A stretch of DNA of 40,127 nt from contig MEOG01000037.1 in NCBI GenBank assembly GCA_001769125.1, forward strand, positions 1-40,127, written 5' to 3'. Shown here piece after piece: positions 27,155 to 34,675 of the stretch. The translations under genes and the position numbers were made by a program. Source of the DNA: Bacteroidetes bacterium GWF2_35_48 (lineage in GTDB: Bacteria > Bacteroidota > Bacteroidia > Bacteroidales > GWF2-35-48). Under the pieces are notes generated by a model, which had not been told where the DNA came from, did no database searches, and saw nothing but the letters and a program-made list of their open reading frames with translations. Positions within the stretch are counted from its first letter, which is position 1. Each line of letters starts with the position of its first letter.

Positions 27155-27751
27155 TTATTCGATTTCTTTTTCTTCCTGTCCCGAAAGTGCTACCGGAACA
27201 TTCTGCATTTCAATAATTATCTCTTGTGCGGCGTATGGATAAAAATTATTTGTATCTACTCCGACGTCTTTGCTACGACCCACACTGGGCAGATTGCCAT
27301 GTGAGTGACCGTACAAATGTATGCTGCCCTTAAACCAGCCATGTCATGTACGCATAGCATAATGGCAAAGGACAAAACGGATATCATTAACCAAAATTTC
27401 AGCGCCAAATTCAAAAACCTTTGTAAACATTGATTGAAGCTTTGCCCGTTTACGTATCTCTTTATCGTGGTTGCCAAGCGCAATATAAAGATTTTTGCAA
27501 TTAATCCTGTTTCGAAACCATTCTACATTCCTGTCGCCCCATGCAAAATCACCCAAATGAAACAGAATATCATTTTCTGAAACACGCTCATTGATATTGT
27601 TTACTAGTGTGTCATTCATTTGTTCGATGGTTTCAAAATTCCGATAGCCCTGTTTCCACTTCGATACAGAGGTGCCCACTATATTTGAGTGATGATAATG
27701 CGTATCGGCAGTAAAAAAAATATTCTGATCGGTGAATTTTAGGGTTTGCAT
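27155..27751 (-). pseudogene. Metallophosphoesterase with one in-frame TGA
   Basis: The frame from ATG 27751 encodes a calcineurin-like phosphoesterase: FFTADTHYHHSNI (D, H metal ligands), LFHLGDFAWG (GD motif), YIALGNHDKE (GNHD), VLCHYAMRT. A TGA then occurs at 27344-27346. In the same frame the protein continues as HGWFKGSIHLYGHSHGNL (the GHSH motif) and ends at a TAA at 27155. Relatives usually read RTWHG here, so one TGG-to-TGA change explains the stop; no frameshift is needed. Without the GHSH part the 135-residue product should be inactive. TGA is a true stop elsewhere in the window. Sequencing error is possible. Confidence 0.8.
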
Positions 27752-27933
27752 TGTGTATTTTATAATAGCATATTGATTTTGTTAAATGCTCTTTTATGAA
27801 AAAATATTAAAGAAAACAAGTTCAATTATTATCATTTGTTTGGAATTTCATTCCCAGTAACTTTACAAATATATTCAGAAATTTCCTTTTCACGACCACT
27901 GTATCTGGGTTAATTTTAAAGAGTGAAAAAAGA

Positions 27934-27967
27934 AAAACGCCGGAAACTCTTGTGTTTTCGGCGTTTT
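27934..27967 (-). terminator. Intrinsic terminator hairpin
   Basis: AAAACGCCGGAAAC (27934-27947) pairs with GTTTTCGGCGTTTT (27954-27967) around TCTTGT, with one G-T pair and T/A runs on both sides. It follows the small minus-strand frame ending at 27976 and precedes the metallophosphoesterase gene, so it separates two transcription units. Confidence 0.7.
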
Positions 27968-27975
27968 ACCTCTTT

Positions 27976-28098
27976 TTACATTTTATAAACATCATATTCA
28001 AATTTACTATTATAGAACAGTTTGCTGATTTCTATCAAAATCCCACTCATTCCAAAACCTGTGATGGTATGATAAGCTATACTTTTTTTAAACAGCAT
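27976..28098 (-). CDS. Possible 40-residue small protein or gene remnant
   Basis: A minus-strand frame starts with ATG at 28098 and ends at TAA 9 bases before the terminator hairpin. It encodes 40 residues with a short hydrophobic part (HTITGFGMSGILIEISKLFY). I do not recognise it. The position directly against a terminator is the main reason to list it. It could be the C-terminal remnant of a lost gene. The rest of the 27752-28162 gap holds the terminator and no other structure I can name. Confidence 0.25.
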   Translation of the reverse strand: MLFKKSIAYHTITGFGMSGILIEISKLFYNSKFEYDVYKM

Positions 28099-28162
28099 AT
28101 TTTTTATATATCAAATTGTTGTTTGTCTTCTTGTTTGTAACCGTTTTGGTAACCTTTCCTGT

Positions 28163-28501
28163 TCACATATAATTCCGGCTTCTTTTTGTCCCGAATGTTT
28201 TAAGCTGGTACTCTGCTTTCAGTTTAAAAGTGGGTAGTCTTTTTCCATTTATATATATGGCAGTATAAATATCCATCCAAACAATATGATAACCACAATG
28301 TTCCGTAAATACACACACTTCGTTAAATTCAGGTGCTGGTATTACAAATGCGTAATTGTACTCACATCTTGAGTCGTCCTCATATCTTACAATGACTTTG
28401 CTCGTGTCAAAATCACCGCATTCGAGGTAATCTCTTTTTTCGTGTTTCAGGTAAGCCTTCAGCTTTTTTTTCCAGCGTTCTGGTAAATCATCTTTTCTCA
28501 T
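28163..28501 (-). CDS. Uncharacterised small protein
   Basis: The 112 residues start MRKDDLPERWKKKLKAYL, a basic helix, followed by a compact aromatic and cysteine-containing middle (YNYAFVIPAPEFNEVCVFTEHCGYHIVWMDIYTAIYINGKRL). No signal peptide or known motif is visible; the pattern suggests a small soluble alpha/beta domain. It is divergent from the WYL regulator gene, whose promoter lies about 65-90 bases away, so the regulator may once have controlled it. Confidence 0.65.
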   Translation of the reverse strand: MRKDDLPERWKKKLKAYLKHEKRDYLECGDFDTSKVIVRYEDDSRCEYNYAFVIPAPEFNEVCVFTEHCGYHIVWMDIYTAIYINGKRLPTFKLKAEYQLKTFGTKRSRNYM

Positions 28502-28564
28502 ATTGTTAAAGTATATTATGTTTTATATTCATTCATCAAAAAAAGAATAGTAAACCGCAGTGAA

Positions 28565-28594
28565 TTTGCGTTTTCATTTTTTTTTTTAATTTTG
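28565..28594 (+). promoter_or_regulatory. Promoter of the WYL regulator gene
   Basis: TTTG at 28565-28568 and TAATTTTG at 28587-28594, separated by 18 bases, match the Bacteroidota -33/-7 promoter (TTTG, about 19 bases, TAnnTTTG) well. The start codon chosen at 28625 gives a leader near 24 bases. Confidence 0.6.
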
Positions 28595-28624
28595 CTTTAT
28601 TGTTCCAGTAAAATATGCTCATTT

Positions 28625-29668
28625 ATGCCTTTTAACAAAGAAGCTTCAATCCGGTACATGATAATAGACAGTTGTCTTACCGACCGCTACAAGCCTTTTC
28701 CTTCTATTTTTGATTTGATGGAAAAATGCGAAGTCAGGCTGGGGAAACAATTTTCTGTTTCCACAATACAGAAAGACATCAAAGCCATGAAAGAAGATGA
28801 GGAATTGGGATATATGGCTCCAATCCGTTATAGCCGCAGCGAAGATGGTTACTATTATGCAGATGAAAACTACACGATTAAAAAAGTTCCTTTGAACAGT
28901 GATGAGATTGAATCGTTGGAGTTTGCCGCCGGTATTCTATAGCAGTACAAAGGCATCAAGGTAAATGAAACATTCAATCAGGCTGTCAATAAAGTGTTGA
29001 CTTCTCTAAAACTGAAGCGTATGGAAAAAGAGAGTCAGTCGGTTCTTATTCCAGACCTGGCACCTGCATCAAAAGGCTTTGAACATATTGATACACTACT
29101 TCATTGTATTTGCAATGAAATTCCTGTTTCTTTTGCTCATTACTCATACAACGAACAGCGCTTTTGTGCTCATATAGTACATCCATATCTGCTAAAAGAG
29201 CATCGTAACAGGTGGTACGTATTTGGTTATTCGGAACTACATAAAGAAGTGCGGCAGTTTGGACTTGACAGGTTAAATGATATTATTTTAGTGGAAAGAA
29301 AATTTTATCGGCAACAGGGCATTGACACAGCAAAATTATACAACCATGCAATTGGTGTTTTCCTGAGTGATGAAAAAAAATTAACTACTGTTGAATTAAT
29401 AATTGATCCCCTTTATGCCAATTTTGTAAAAACGCAGCCACTCCATCCGAGTCAGGAAATCGTTAAGTACGGCGAGCGAGGCTCTGTTACTATTCGTATT
29501 AAAGTTTATCCTTCACGCGAACTTGTTTCTTTAATTTTATCTTTTGGCTCGGGTGTCATTATTAAATCTCCCGGTTGGTTGCGTAGCGATATCATGAAAG
29601 AGCTTAAAATAGCTTTCGAAATAAATAAACATTTAGAATCAGAAATGAAACAATTCTATGGCAAATAA
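28625..29668 (+). pseudogene. WYL-domain transcriptional regulator with one in-frame TAG
   Basis: The frame starting at ATG 28625 (MPFNKEASIRYMIIDSCL, preferred over an ATG at 28592 because homologues begin here) encodes a winged-helix domain, then LNSDEIESLEFAAGIL. A TAG at 28940-28942 interrupts it, after which the same frame continues QYKGIKVNETFNQAVNKVL into the WYL domain (PVSFAHYSYNEQRFCAHIVHPYLLKEHRNRWYVFGY) and the C-terminal extension (GSVTIRIKVYPSRELVSLILSFG). CAG-to-TAG explains the break, the usual text being LQQYKG. WYL regulators bind nucleic-acid ligands and often control defence or accessory genes. Split as it is, the regulator should be dead unless the stop is read through. 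Confidence 0.82.
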
Positions 29669-30089
29669 ATTGAAAAAAAACAAAGCTGTACTCATTAATA
29701 ATCCTGAATTTGAAACAGGTCACAACAAACTATTTTTGCTTAGGGTTATTCTGCACCCCGAATTTACTAAAGTAGATTTTGGTTATCAGGCACCTTATTA
29801 TTACGAACGTGGTGGGTGGGTTCGTATTTCTCCCGAAACATTTATTCGGGACAGGAAAAATGATAATTCCTATAAAATGACACGTGCTGAAGGGATTTGC
29901 CTTGCTCCTGAAAAATTTGAATTCAAAAGCAATCAGGACTTTTTATATTTTTCTATTTTTTTCGTGCCCATTCCTAATAATATTTCTCATATAGACTTCA
30001 TCGAAGAAGAGCCTGATAATGGTACAAATTTTAATTTTTATAACATTGTCCTTAATAATCCGGCAAGCAGGGTTACTATTTTATCCTGA
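29658..30089 (+). CDS. Uncharacterised protein co-transcribed with the WYL regulator
   Basis: The 143 residues overlap the end of the WYL frame by 11 bases, which indicates translational coupling. After a basic start (MANKLKKNKAVLIN), the sequence is rich in beta strands and aromatics (LFLLRVILHPEFTKVDFGYQAPYYYERGGWVRISPETFIRD, DFLYFSIFFVPIPNNI). No signal peptide or recognised motif is present. It is probably a cytoplasmic partner or target of the regulator; its function is unknown. Confidence 0.7.
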   Translation: MANKLKKNKAVLINNPEFETGHNKLFLLRVILHPEFTKVDFGYQAPYYYERGGWVRISPETFIRDRKNDNSYKMTRAEGICLAPEKFEFKSNQDFLYFSIFFVPIPNNISHIDFIEEEPDNGTNFNFYNIVLNNPASRVTILS

Positions 30090-30176
30090 TTTTATATTTT
30101 TATTAAACGCATATTCATTGCGTTTTGCTTTTTTTTGCTGTATTATAAATATTTCTGGGAAAAATAATTCAGATAA

Positions 30177-30574
30177 CTAACATTTCTCACTTGGTAATTA
30201 AGCTAGTAAAATAGGATTACTTACTGTTCTATATATTATATTTTGAAACTTTTTTCTTGATAAAAAAGTTACCAAACCAGCCTGCCCTTGTTGCAACTGC
30301 GGGGGCTGGCAGGAAATCAAGGCCAAACAATGCTCCTCCCCGCCCTTTAAAAACTCAAGGGACATTAGACAAAGAGAGCCTGAGACAAACATTGGGGTCT
30401 CTTATACACAAGCATCGGTTTAGTTTGTCTCAGCCAAATGTCAAGCCACTTTGTCATGTCCCTAATCGTTTTTAAATTCCCTCCATTTCATTGCCCGCTG
30501 TTTGGCCAACCCATCGCACAGGCATCTGTTTACAAAAATTCTATAATTCGATTATTTGAAGTGAGAAATGTTAG
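30177..30574. mobile_element. 398-bp MITE-like element with 16-bp terminal inverted repeats
   Basis: CTAACATTTCTCACTT at 30177-30192 is matched exactly by its reverse complement at 30559-30574. Both ends are flanked by the same 8 bases, TCAGATAA (30169-30176 and 30575-30582), a target-site duplication. The interior has no real gene; it is richer in G and C than its surroundings and holds a short hairpin (AACTTTTTT with AAAAAAGTT, 30247-30270) and CCCGCCCT-like text seen in dispersed Bacteroidota repeats. Size, ends and duplication fit a non-autonomous element moved by a transposase encoded elsewhere. Confidence 0.75.
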
Positions 30575-30730
30575 TCAGATAAGAAAAAGATTTTCCCTAA
30601 AATAAAAAAAACAGCAATTATGATGCCTACGAATGTTAAAAGCAAACCATTACGGCAAGATTGATGATTTGAAATAGAATTGGGCAGGGTGGATTTTCGA
30701 ATATTATTACCCGTGAAACACTTTTAAAGG

Positions 30731-31870
30731 CTATACCTTTAACAAAATTTCTGCTGCTTTTTTCAGAATACTATCGGGTCGTGCTAGGCAAAAACGTAAA
30801 AATTTATACTTAGTAATTTCATGAAAAAATGGCGAAACAGGAATACTCGACACTCCGTATTCTTTTGTTAATCTGATTGCAAAATCGGTATCTTTTTCTT
30901 TACTGATTGCGGAATAATCAAGCAATTGAAAAAATGAACCGCCACTAGGTAAAACCCGAAATTTAGAGTTTTCTACAATGTTTGTGAATATTTTTTTCTT
31001 TTTCAGATAAAATTCGCCGAGTGAAACAGGATTATAGTTTTTATAATATTCTGCCAATGCAAATTGTATCGGTGTATTTAATGATGTAACGATGAACTGG
31101 TGTAGTTTTCGTATCTCATCCATCAATTCTTTTTTTGCAAGAATATATCCCATTTCCCATCCTGACATACTATTTAATTCGCCAAAAGAAGAAATGATAA
31201 TGCTTCGGTCTAGCAAGTTTTTGTAATGAAGAATGCTTAACTGATTATTTTTGTCGAAAATAATGTGCCGCAGTGCTTCATCGCATAAAAGAATAATTTT
31301 CGTTCCCTTTGTAAGTTTGTATAGCTTTTCATAATCAGATGAAGTGAAAACAGCTCCCGAAGGGTTATTCGGTATATTTATAATGATGATTTTTGTTCTT
31401 GCATTAATAACTTTTTGAACTTCGTCCCAATCAATAGTAAAATCAGGCTGCTTAAGCTGTATAAATACAGGCTTTCCACCATTCAGCTTTACTAAAGGAG
31501 TATAATTACTGTATGCAGGTTCGAAAATAATTACTTCGTCTTCTTCATCAACAAGGGCTGCAATGCAGGAATAGATTGCTTCCGTAACTCCGGCAGAAAT
31601 TGTTATTTCATTTTCAGGATTATATTCTGCCTCATATTGCTTGAGAATATATTCATTAAGCGTATTTCTGAGAGGCAATATTCCTTCTGGCGGCGTATAT
31701 TGGTTGTAACCTTTTTTCATGTGAAAAGCAGCAATGTCAAAAAAATCAATCGCGCAATCGAAAAAAGGAAATCCTGTTGATAAATCTATAGCGTTCTCTT
31801 CATAGGCAATTTTTGACATTGCTGAAAAAATAGAGAGGTTGCTGTTTGAAAGTTTTGATTTGTATTGCAT
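30731..31870 (-). CDS. Class I/II aminotransferase-fold protein lacking the catalytic lysine
   Basis: A fold-type I PLP-enzyme-like protein. I choose the ATG at 31870 (MQYKSKLS) rather than 31915 because a promoter box lies at 31890-31897. It keeps [41 protein letters not shown] (NPSG), CDEA (the Asp that contacts the pyridine) and FLRFCLARP (substrate-binding Arg). At the Schiff-base site, where relatives read SFGKxxxxTGWxxGY, it reads [16 protein letters not shown]: the lysine is glutamate, and the tyrosine of DEVYEHI is leucine (DEALRHI). It should not be a working transaminase. It could be a pseudoenzyme or an enzyme with another chemistry. The nearest normal family is YbdL/methionine aminotransferase-like. 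Confidence 0.82.
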
Positions 31871-31889
31871 TTTTTTTATTTCAGGATGA

Positions 31890-31917
31890 CAAAAATATAA
31901 AATAATACATCCCACAA
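31890..31917 (-). promoter_or_regulatory. Promoter of the aminotransferase-like gene
   Basis: On the minus strand TTG (31917-31915) is followed after 17 bases by TATTTTTG (31897-31890), matching TTG/TAnnTTTG. It is 20 bases from the ATG at 31870, and the longer start at 31915 would lie inside it. Confidence 0.5.
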
Positions 31918-32079
31918 TGTAAAAATCAGGTTAAGATATATCAATTTTTTCAACATTTCTTATATTTAGCCTGATAATCAGATGAAAATATTCTTTAATT
32001 AACCCGTATGTTACGTAAAAATTTTATTTAATATCATTCGGAAGTCCGAAGTATAAAGTCGAAAGATGCTTTGCTGTCA

Positions 32080-32268
32080 AGTCCACAGTCTACAGTCTAC
32101 AGTCTACAGTCTAAAGTCTAAAGTCTACAGTCTAAAGTCTACAGTCTACAGTCTACAGTCTACAGTCTACAGTCTACAGTCTACAGTCTACAGTCTACAG
32201 TCTAAAGTCTACAGTCTACAGTCTACAGTCTACAGTCTAAAGTCTAAAGCCTAAAGTCTAAAGTCTAC
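32080..32268. repeat. Tandem heptamer array AGTCTAC/AGTCTAA, 27 units
   Basis: Exactly 27 consecutive 7-base units (189 bases) with the consensus AGTCTAC; variants are AGTCTAA, one AGTCCAC and one AGCCTAA. Seven is not a multiple of three, so an open frame passes through with a 7-residue period (VYSLQST); it is not a gene. Such heptamer arrays are common in Bacteroidota spacers and change length easily. Confidence 0.9.
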
Positions 32269-32277
32269 AGTATGACT

Positions 32278-32368
32278 GACTGCCGATTGCCGACTGCCGA
32301 TTGCCGACTGCCGATTGCCGACTACCGACTACCGACTGCCGACTGCCGACTGCCGACTTACGACTTCC
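32278..32368. repeat. Second tandem heptamer array GACTGCC/GATTGCC, 13 units
   Basis: Thirteen 7-base units directly after the first array, of a different family: GACTGCC alternating with GATTGCC, then GACTACC, GACTGCC and ending GACTTAC, GACTTCC. The alternation gives a 14-base higher-order period in the first half. It ends about 20 bases before the transporter gene's stop codon. Confidence 0.85.
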
Positions 32369-32389
32369 TTTTCCCCAATTTATGTAACA

Positions 32390-33271
32390 TCAATTAAATG
32401 TTTTTTTCCCTTTAACAATAAAGATAAAAAGAATTGCGGTAAAGAATGAAAACATGGCATAGACAATGGCGGGTTTTTCCATCTGTGATGAATTTAGAAT
32501 TGTTCCTGCAACAAGAAGCGCTAAAGCCGTATTTTGCAAGCCAACTTCTATTGCAAGTGTGTATTGTGTTCTGAAGTCAAGTTTGAATAATTTCGCAACG
32601 AAAAATCCCAGAACCATTCCTGATATATTTAAAAGCAGCAGATAGGGTATTATTTGAAAAATCTCTGAACTTGTTATACCTGTACCTCCTTTTTCTTCTC
32701 CGGCAAATATTTTTATGCTGAATACAATACCTAAAAGTAAAGGCAATATTATTTTCAGAGGTTTCTCCAAAGTATCAGCAATAATCTTTTTTTTCTCCCT
32801 TGCTATAACACCAATAGATGCAGGAACAATGGTTACTAAAAATATTTGAAGTACAGTTTGTAATACTGGAAGTGAAATATCTGAGTTCTTTCCAAGAAAA
32901 AATTTTAGGGCAAGATTCACAAAAAATGGAACCGTGAAAAGTGTGAGAATATTATTTACCGAGGTCATAGAAATAGCAAGCGCAACATTTCCTTTGACAA
33001 GATGTGTGATAAGATTTGAGGAAGCACCGCTTGCGCAAAGAGATACCAGTACTATTCCTACCTGAACTTCGCCGCTAAGCCCCGAAAAATAAGCTATTAA
33101 AAATGATAACAGGGGCAATCCAAGCATCTGAGTTGCCAATGCAATTGTCAGAGATTTAGGATGCAGAAGAATGTTTTTAAAGTCCTGAATTGTCAGCGAA
33201 AGACCAACGCCCAGCATAATTATTGCCAACACCCCGTTTATAAGAATATCAATATATGTTATAGAATCCAT
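32390..33271 (-). CDS. Bile acid:sodium symporter (BASS) family transporter
   Basis: A 293-residue, strongly hydrophobic protein with about nine to ten membrane helices. It carries the family signatures CASGASSNLITHLVKGNVALAISMTSVN (the sodium-site region; relatives read CPGGxxSN) and EVGLQNTALALLVAG near the end. BASS proteins import organic anions such as keto acids, bile acids or pantoate with sodium in the inner membrane; the substrate here is not predictable. It is divergent from the DAHP synthase gene, with 159 bases between the starts. The gene is complete, and the start agrees with the first membrane helix. Confidence 0.9.
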   Translation of the reverse strand: MDSITYIDILINGVLAIIMLGVGLSLTIQDFKNILLHPKSLTIALATQMLGLPLLSFLIAYFSGLSGEVQVGIVLVSLCASGASSNLITHLVKGNVALAISMTSVNNILTLFTVPFFVNLALKFFLGKNSDISLPVLQTVLQIFLVTIVPASIGVIAREKKKIIADTLEKPLKIILPLLLGIVFSIKIFAGEEKGGTGITSSEIFQIIPYLLLLNISGMVLGFFVAKLFKLDFRTQYTLAIEVGLQNTALALLVAGTILNSSQMEKPAIVYAMFSFFTAILFIFIVKGKKTFN

Positions 33272-33415
33272 TTATTTTTGTATATATTCACAAACCAAAA
33301 TCATGAAACATTTCGCAAACCCCTACAAACCTACAAAGAATATAACAATCCGCAAATTATCTTTTGTTTTCTGCATTTCAAATTCATATTGGCTTTTAAA
33401 ACAGCGTATATTTTT

Positions 33416-33423
33416 TAATTTTG
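33416..33423 (+). promoter_or_regulatory. -7 box before the DAHP synthase gene
   Basis: TAATTTTG matches TAnnTTTG, ending 7 bases before the ATG at 33431. Transcription would then start at or next to the start codon, suggesting a nearly leaderless mRNA. A TTG at 33389 is a little far for a -33 box (24-base spacing). Confidence 0.4.
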
Positions 33424-33430
33424 TGCAATA

Positions 33431-34531
33431 ATGAATATAGAATCAGACATATTACAAATTACAGATTGGTTTCCCGAAATCAAAACCTCGCATTTTATCA
33501 TAGCAGGACCATGTGCCGCAGAAAGCAGGGAACAGTTGCTGGAAACAGCAGAAAAAATAGCTGCACAAACATCAGTGAAATTTTTCAGAGCAGGACTCTG
33601 GAAACCGCGAACAAGACCTGATTCGTTTGAGGGAGTTGGAGAAAAAGCCTTGCCCTGGTTGCAGGAAGTGAAGCAGAAAACAGGCTTGTATACATGCGTT
33701 GAGGTAGCAATGCCCCAGCATGTTGAAGCTTGTTTGAAATATGGCATTGATGTTTTATGGCTTGGAGCAAGAACTACTGCAAATCCTTTTTCTGTTCAGG
33801 AAATAGCTGAAACCCTAAAAGGAACGGGTATTCCAGTGCTAATAAAAAATCCCGTAAATCCCGACATTGAATTGTGGATTGGGGCTGTGGAACGTCTTTA
33901 TAAATCCGGAATAAAAAAAATCGGTGCAGTACTTCGTGGTTTCTATCCTTATGAGCGCACTATTCTTAGGAATATTCCAAAATGGGAATTAGCTATTGAA
34001 ATGAAACATCGTATTCATTCGCTCCCCGTTTTATGTGATGCAAGCCATATCGCAGGCAATGTCTCTTATATTCCTGAAATATGTCAGAAAGCTCTGGATT
34101 TGAATTTTGATGGCTTAATGCTCGAAACACATATCAACCCAAAAGCCGCTCTGAGTGATGCGATGCAGCAACTGACACCCAATGAACTTGAATTATTAAT
34201 TTCTGGACTTTGTTTCCGCAAGCCCTCAGTTTCTGATCCGGTTTTTAATAATTTGCTGGAACAATATCGCGATCAGATTGATTCCATAGATTTGCAAATG
34301 CTCGATTTATTGGGAGAAAGAATGAAAATTGTTCGGGAAATCGGAAAATATAAATCAAAAAATAATGTAACAATTCTTCAGTTAAGACGCTGGGAAAAAA
34401 TAATTGCAACACGTTCGGAATATGGCAATAAAGCTGGACTTTCCTATGACTTTATCAAAAATCTTCTTGAACTTGTTCACAAAGAATCTATACAAATACA
34501 AACAAAAATAATGTCTAATCCGGGATTGTAA
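33431..34531 (+). CDS. Bifunctional DAHP synthase / chorismate mutase
   Basis: A 366-residue fusion. Residues about 1-260 are a DAHP synthase (KDSA-like class): HFIIAGPCAAESREQL, FFRAGLWKPRTRPDSFEGVGE, VLWLGARTTANPF, VLIKNPVNPD, LCDASHIAGN and GLMLETHINPKAALSDA. Residues about 275-360 are a type II chorismate mutase (YRDQIDSIDLQMLDLLGERMKIVREIGKYK). It makes 3-deoxy-arabino-heptulosonate 7-phosphate from PEP and erythrose 4-phosphate, and converts chorismate to prephenate, thus the first step of the shikimate route and the branch to Phe/Tyr; the fused domain probably also gives feedback control. This fusion is usual in Bacteroidota. metH follows after 144 bases. Confidence 0.93.
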   Translation: MNIESDILQITDWFPEIKTSHFIIAGPCAAESREQLLETAEKIAAQTSVKFFRAGLWKPRTRPDSFEGVGEKALPWLQEVKQKTGLYTCVEVAMPQHVEACLKYGIDVLWLGARTTANPFSVQEIAETLKGTGIPVLIKNPVNPDIELWIGAVERLYKSGIKKIGAVLRGFYPYERTILRNIPKWELAIEMKHRIHSLPVLCDASHIAGNVSYIPEICQKALDLNFDGLMLETHINPKAALSDAMQQLTPNELELLISGLCFRKPSVSDPVFNNLLEQYRDQIDSIDLQMLDLLGERMKIVREIGKYKSKNNVTILQLRRWEKIIATRSEYGNKAGLSYDFIKNLLELVHKESIQIQTKIMSNPGL

Positions 34532-34535
34532 AAAT

Positions 34536-34670
34536 TGGCATGTAAATACGTTGCATGCAACGTATCCACCATACCATACCCAAAATGTGGTTGGCATGTA
34601 AATACGGTATGGTTGGCATGTAAATACGATGCATGCATCGTATCTACCATACCATACCCAAAATATATAT
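34536..34670. repeat. Dispersed-repeat block with two perfect 20-bp palindromes
   Basis: TTGGCATGTAAATACG occurs three times in the 144-base gap before metH. Copies one and three run into ATACGTTGCATGCAACGTAT and ATACGATGCATGCATCGTAT, perfect 20-bp palindromes, each followed by an almost identical CCATACCATACCCAAAAT. The two palindromes differ at the paired positions yet both remain perfect, so pairing or symmetry is preserved. The middle copy has no palindrome. It may be a repetitive element, a transcript end or a regulatory site for metH. Confidence 0.65.
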
Positions 34671-34675
34671 AAAAT

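Noticed and set aside
27256-27483. Second open frame at the end of the metallophosphoesterase, suggesting a frameshift
   Set aside because: The true continuation (YGHSHGNL) is in the original frame after the TGA; the other frame has no family match.
27155-29668. Stop-codon recoding (TGA or TAG read as an amino acid)
   Set aside because: TGA ends several intact genes here (the ATGA overlaps), and the two stops are different codons explained by single transitions.
30257-30475. Open frame inside the MITE-like element
   Set aside because: No protein-like conservation or start context; the element shows repeat features and no coding character.
32066-32254. Open frame encoding VYSLQST repeats
   Set aside because: It is a by-product of the 7-base tandem array; the 7-residue period follows from 7 x 3 bases.
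32080-32368. Possible CRISPR array
   Set aside because: Units are 7 bases with no spacers and no cas genes nearby; it is a simple tandem repeat.
34532-34675. Cobalamin or SAM riboswitch before metH
   Set aside because: The gap holds only the palindromic repeats; no B12-box-like sequence or SAM-riboswitch core could be seen.
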